Part shown: positions 7,542 through 9,731 of the stretch, piece after piece
Numbering within the stretch: position 1 is the first letter of the stretch
Layout: each line of letters begins with the position of its first letter
Source: Bacteroides sp. 43_108
GTDB lineage: Bacteria; Bacteroidota; Bacteroidia; Bacteroidales; Bacteroidaceae
Reading direction: 5' to 3'
Assembly: GCA_001915545.1 (NCBI GenBank)
Contig: MNQS01000151.1
Location: 1 to 9,731 of the forward strand
DNA length: 9,731 nucleotides
Notes under the pieces: generated by a model
Seen by the model: the letters and a program-made list of their open reading frames with translations, nothing else
What the model was told of the DNA's origin: nothing
Databases searched by the model: none
Made by a program: the position numbers and the translations under genes

Positions 7542-9023
7542 ATGAAAAGTATTTCCATTTTACGCCTAACCGCAATCCTTTTGTGCAGCATGCACCTATT
7601 GGGATCCGCCTCACTTCAAGCCCAAATGAACAAATGGGTAAACTATAGCCCGGATTTGACCACCGTACTGAAAAATCCTGCCATGGGATGGATGATGTAC
7701 GAAGAAGGCTGGTCTTTTCAGGGAACACGCCACAATAAAAGCAACATCTATACTCCCGAAGTTTTTTGGAAACAGATGGAAGAATGCAAAGCAGCTGATT
7801 ATTCCAATATTCTGTACATCAGAATGCTGTGGAAAGATTTGGAACCCGAGGAGGGCAAATATGCATGGATTTACAATGAACGGTATAAATGGTATATACA
7901 AAAAGCCAAAGACAAAGGGCTTAAACTGGCCTTCAGGGTGTTCTTTCATGGTGTAGACGGAGTACCGTCCTATGTGTACGAAGCCGGAGCCACAGAAAGC
8001 CCAATAGACGATGAAGGCAAAACCCAGCCTTATTATGATAATCCAGTATTCCTTGAAAAGCTGGACAAGTTCATAGAGGCTTTTGCAAAGGAATATGACA
8101 ATCCGGATGAGGTAGATTATATTGATGCATATGGATTGGGAAGATGGGGAGAAGGACATGGACTGGTACTCGAAAAGCAAGATAATCTGGAAAGCGTTAT
8201 CCGACAGATAACCGAATCGTATGCAAGGCACTTCAAAAAAGTGCTTACGGTAATGAATCTTTCGCAGAGTGACTACAGGTTTTCCAAGCCGCTAGTATAT
8301 GACAAGCTTGGGTTTCTTCCTCGCAGGGATGGTATAGGCAGTTTTTGGTTTTCTAATGAAGAACGTGCGATGGTGCATGACGAACTTTTCCCAAAAAGAG
8401 CTCTTATTGGTGAGGGATGCTGGTGGTTTAACGCACAAGATGGTGATAACTCAAAATACAAGCATTTCCAAGGAGACAAACGTTTTGCCATGAACGATTT
8501 CAAAGAAGCTTTTACCGTTTCTGTAACTGATGCTTTGGACAGCCATTGTAACACGCTGGATTTGCGTGTGCCTTTACAGTGTAAATTCTGGATAGAAGAG
8601 CTGCCGGACCAAGTTCAGCGTTTTATAACTTTAGGCGGTTATCGTCTTTATCCGGACTATATAAAGGTGGAGCAAGACCACAAAACGTTGACTTTGTTTC
8701 ATTCATGGAAAAACTATGGTGTGGGTGTATTGCCTAATAATCATCCCAATTGGAATTATAAATATCAGGTTAGTTTTGTTTTGATGAATGAAAAAAAGGA
8801 AATTGTATTTCTTTATACAGAACCGGAAGCAGAACCTTCCGAATGGTTGAAGGGAATATCATACAATTATTTGAGTCGGTTTAATATTCCGGCAGAATTG
8901 CAGGGAAAGTATACCTTATGTGTCGGCTTGACTGACAAGACAAAAAATAACGAAGCGGCTATTGATCTGGCTGTGTCTGGGAATTTAAAAATAGGGAAAT
9001 GGATATTTGTGGTTGACGATTAA
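7542..9023 (+). CDS. Secreted DUF4832-type TIM-barrel protein, putative glycoside hydrolase
   Basis: The protein has 493 residues. An N-terminal signal peptide (1-28, ending SLQAQ with no lipobox) sends it to the periplasm or outside. Residues about 45-355 read as an eight-stranded TIM barrel: NPAMGWMMYE; ILYIRMLWKDLEPEEG; LKLAFRVFFHG; VDYIDAYGLGRWGE; KVLTVMNL; IGSFWFSNEE; ALIGEGCWWF; CNTLDLRVPLQ. Residues about 360-490 form a beta-sandwich as in DUF4832 proteins. The NP-MGW start, the 'W..LEPEEG.Y.W' motif and the RWGE-H motif (201-206) are typical of the DUF4832/GH42-like group. Glu204 (end of strand 4) and Glu291 (strand 7) sit where clan GH-A enzymes have acid/base and nucleophile. Activity and substrate are unproven. 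It follows susD by 164 bases with a terminator between; an own promoter is possible (weak TACATTTT at 7513-7520). Being next to susCD suggests action on the same glycan. Confidence 0.75.
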   Translation: MKSISILRLTAILLCSMHLLGSASLQAQMNKWVNYSPDLTTVLKNPAMGWMMYEEGWSFQGTRHNKSNIYTPEVFWKQMEECKAADYSNILYIRMLWKDLEPEEGKYAWIYNERYKWYIQKAKDKGLKLAFRVFFHGVDGVPSYVYEAGATESPIDDEGKTQPYYDNPVFLEKLDKFIEAFAKEYDNPDEVDYIDAYGLGRWGEGHGLVLEKQDNLESVIRQITESYARHFKKVLTVMNLSQSDYRFSKPLVYDKLGFLPRRDGIGSFWFSNEERAMVHDELFPKRALIGEGCWWFNAQDGDNSKYKHFQGDKRFAMNDFKEAFTVSVTDALDSHCNTLDLRVPLQCKFWIEELPDQVQRFITLGGYRLYPDYIKVEQDHKTLTLFHSWKNYGVGVLPNNHPNWNYKYQVSFVLMNEKKEIVFLYTEPEAEPSEWLKGISYNYLSRFNIPAELQGKYTLCVGLTDKTKNNEAAIDLAVSGNLKIGKWIFVVDD

Positions 9024-9148
9024 TAAAGAAGCTTCTGACTGATTATCAAAAAATAAGAACTTTCTCTATATCTGCACCCAGTAAATCCAATATGTTTAGG
9101 GATATTCTTTCAATAGTACAAAATTATACAATCTATTCAAGTTAAATT

Positions 9149-9180
9149 ATTGCTAATCAGATAGTTTTTTTGTATCTTTG
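9149..9180 (+). promoter_or_regulatory. Bacteroidetes-type promoter in the right intergenic region
   Basis: TATCTTTG at 9173-9180 matches TAnnTTTG exactly. ATTG at 9149-9152 stands 20 bases upstream as a near-match to the TTTG -33 box. The expected start is near 9187. Confidence 0.5.
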
Positions 9181-9186
9181 GATATC

Positions 9187-9264
9187 CCTCAAAAAAGAAA
9201 ATTAAGAATATAAATTAGTGAAAAATAAAAGTGCAATTCTGATTATTGATGGATTGCACTTTTT
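9187..9264 (+). ncRNA. Candidate small RNA of about 80 nt (promoter to terminator)
   Basis: A good promoter (9149-9180) is followed after only about 80 bases by a terminator hairpin (9227-9264), so a short independent transcript is predicted. It could be a regulatory RNA. A GTG at 9219 opens a 19-codon frame through the hairpin, but this is probably chance. No known RNA family is recognised. An alternative is that this is the promoter and attenuated leader of the short lipoprotein frame at 9310. Confidence 0.35.
9227..9264 (+). terminator. Rho-independent terminator of the candidate small RNA
   Basis: Bases 9227-9237 (aaaagtgcaat) pair perfectly with 9253-9263 over 11 bp, with a 15-base loop and a T-run at 9260-9264. 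The A-rich left arm would give a T-run on the minus strand too, so it may be bidirectional. Confidence 0.6.
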
Positions 9265-9309
9265 ATTACTTTTGTAAAGACATTGTTTCTTCACATATAA
9301 TTTGAGATT

Positions 9310-9390
9310 ATGAAAATAACGTTTTCATATTTCTCCTGTCTTTTCATTATCGGATGTACACATCAATCCAACCAAGGAAAATCGTTATAG
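9310..9390 (+). pseudogene. Lipoprotein leader cut off after 26 codons
   Basis: From the ATG at 9310 the frame gives MKITFSYFSCLFIIGCTHQS and six more residues before a TAG at 9388-9390. This is a near-ideal lipoprotein signal: a basic residue, a hydrophobic core, and lipobox IIGC with Cys16, followed by a polar linker. Reading on in frame gives only nine codons before another stop, so no mature domain follows. It is most likely the start of a lost lipoprotein gene; a functional 11-residue lipopeptide after cleavage is less likely. It lies 120 bases downstream of the promoter at 9149-9180, with a terminator between them. Confidence 0.4.
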
Positions 9391-9566
9391 AAAGCAGCAA
9401 TGCAGATGCAATTCGTGTAAGTGCGCTGATACTTTAGCGTATGAATATACTGCATGGGCATTTTTATAAACAAATCTGTTCCCATATTTCTCATTAGCCA
9501 TATACTGCTCAATCAATTTACATAATGATGTTCAAACCACCTGTATTCATCTTCCTCGAATAGTGC
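9391..9566. other. Non-coding remainder before the tRNA terminator
   Basis: No open frame of note, promoter or repeat is seen on either strand. It may be the decayed body of the lipoprotein gene that starts at 9310. I found no second copy of the tRNA 3' end here, which argues against a present-day integrated element using this tRNA as its attachment site. Confidence 0.4.
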
Positions 9567-9567
9567 T

Positions 9568-9615
9568 AAAAAAGAGAATTCTGATAGCCAACACCTGACT
9601 ATCAGAATTCTCTTT
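9568..9615 (-). terminator. Rho-independent terminator of the tRNA-Gly gene
   Basis: Bases 9571-9587 and 9599-9615 form a perfect 17-bp inverted repeat (core agaattctgatag) with an 11-base loop. On the minus strand it is followed by six T residues (A-run at 9568-9573). The hairpin begins directly at the tRNA 3' end, so tRNA processing and termination are closely coupled. Confidence 0.8.
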
Positions 9616-9712
9616 GGAGCGGCAAACGGGACTCGAACCCGCGACCCTCAGCTTGGGAAGCTGATGCCTTTTAATCCTGCGGATTAAAAGTGACCAACTG
9701 AGCTACTGCCGC
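9615..9712 (-). tRNA. tRNA-Gly (anticodon CCC) with a hairpin inserted in the D arm
   Basis: On the minus strand, 5'-GCGGCAG pairs with TTGCCGC in a 7-bp acceptor (one G-T), with discriminator T and an encoded CCA (9617-9615). The anticodon arm is TCAGC-TTCCCAA-GCTGA, anticodon CCC at 9657-9655; the variable loop is GGGTC; the T arm GCGGG-TTCGAGT-CCCGT carries the invariant TTCGA. The D arm is abnormal: after GCTC-AGTTGGT comes a perfect 10-bp hairpin (9690-9681 with 9677-9668, three-base loop GCA), then GC and the anticodon stem. The gene is 98 nt instead of about 76. The usual GAGC side of the D stem is reduced to AGGC, so only two or three D-stem pairs remain (one a G-T that competes with the hairpin). 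All other parts look intact, which argues for either a functional unusual tRNA or a recent insertion. It reads glycine codon GGG. Confidence 0.85.
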
Positions 9713-9731
9713 TTATATCTTCTTAGAAGAA

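Noticed and set aside
7611..8231. 206-codon antisense frame inside the DUF4832-type gene
   Set aside because: It is the reverse complement of a well-supported secreted protein; the translation is Phe/Ile-rich without domain logic, and it has no promoter of its own.
9391..9615. Integrated element using the tRNA-Gly 3' end as attachment site
   Set aside because: No second copy of the tRNA 3' end and no integrase gene is found in the window; the 17-bp inverted repeat here is the tRNA terminator.
9668..9690. Idea that the D-arm insert is a piece of a tRNA-Lys anticodon arm (it contains CTTTTAATC)
   Set aside because: The flanking bases do not form a lysine anticodon stem; the insert is fully explained as one symmetric hairpin.
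1..9731. CRISPR arrays, insertion-sequence transposases, rRNA genes
   Set aside because: No regularly spaced repeats, no transposase-like frame with terminal inverted repeats, and no rRNA sequence were seen.

Overview
The window looks like accessory polysaccharide-utilisation DNA from a gut Bacteroidales, most likely Bacteroides or Phocaeicola. The grounds are a complete SusC/SusD outer-membrane pair, a six-bladed beta-propeller lipoprotein preceded by an NVEALA-like peptide, Bacteroidetes-type promoters (TAnnTTTG -7 elements instead of TATAAT), weak Shine-Dalgarno signals, and AT-rich spacers. The species cannot be fixed from the sequence alone.

Layout. Positions 1-70 hold the last 22 codons of a gene entering from the left, followed by two hairpins (94-131 and 149-180), the second with a clear T-run. 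From 181 to 565 I see no gene, only a possible promoter near its end. A 37-codon NVEALA-like peptide (566-679) with an early stop precedes a secreted beta-propeller lipoprotein (776-1912), which ends at a perfect 16-bp stem-loop. An AT-rich, apparently decayed stretch (1976-2537) leads to a strong-looking promoter whose -7 element overlaps a short palindrome. This promoter drives susC (2713-5829) and susD (5842-7377), 12 bp apart and clearly co-transcribed, ending at a good terminator (7427-7480). The next gene (7542-9023) encodes a secreted TIM-barrel plus beta-sandwich protein of the DUF4832 type, a plausible uncharacterised glycosidase. The right flank (9024-9614) has a promoter-to-terminator unit of about 80 nt, a 26-codon lipoprotein leader that stops at once, and a terminator for a minus-strand tRNA-Gly(CCC) (9615-9712).

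How the parts work together. SusD (surface lipoprotein) and SusC (TonB-dependent channel) would capture and import an oligosaccharide. The 7542-9023 protein is exported and may process the same glycan. No recognised CAZyme, sulfatase, or regulator (hybrid two-component system, ECF sigma/anti-sigma or SusR) lies in the window, so substrate and control are unknown.

Most unusual items: the tRNA-Gly gene carries a perfect 10-bp hairpin inside its D arm; the DUF4832-type protein has two Glu residues placed like the catalytic pair of clan GH-A enzymes; and the NVEALA-like peptide is truncated.
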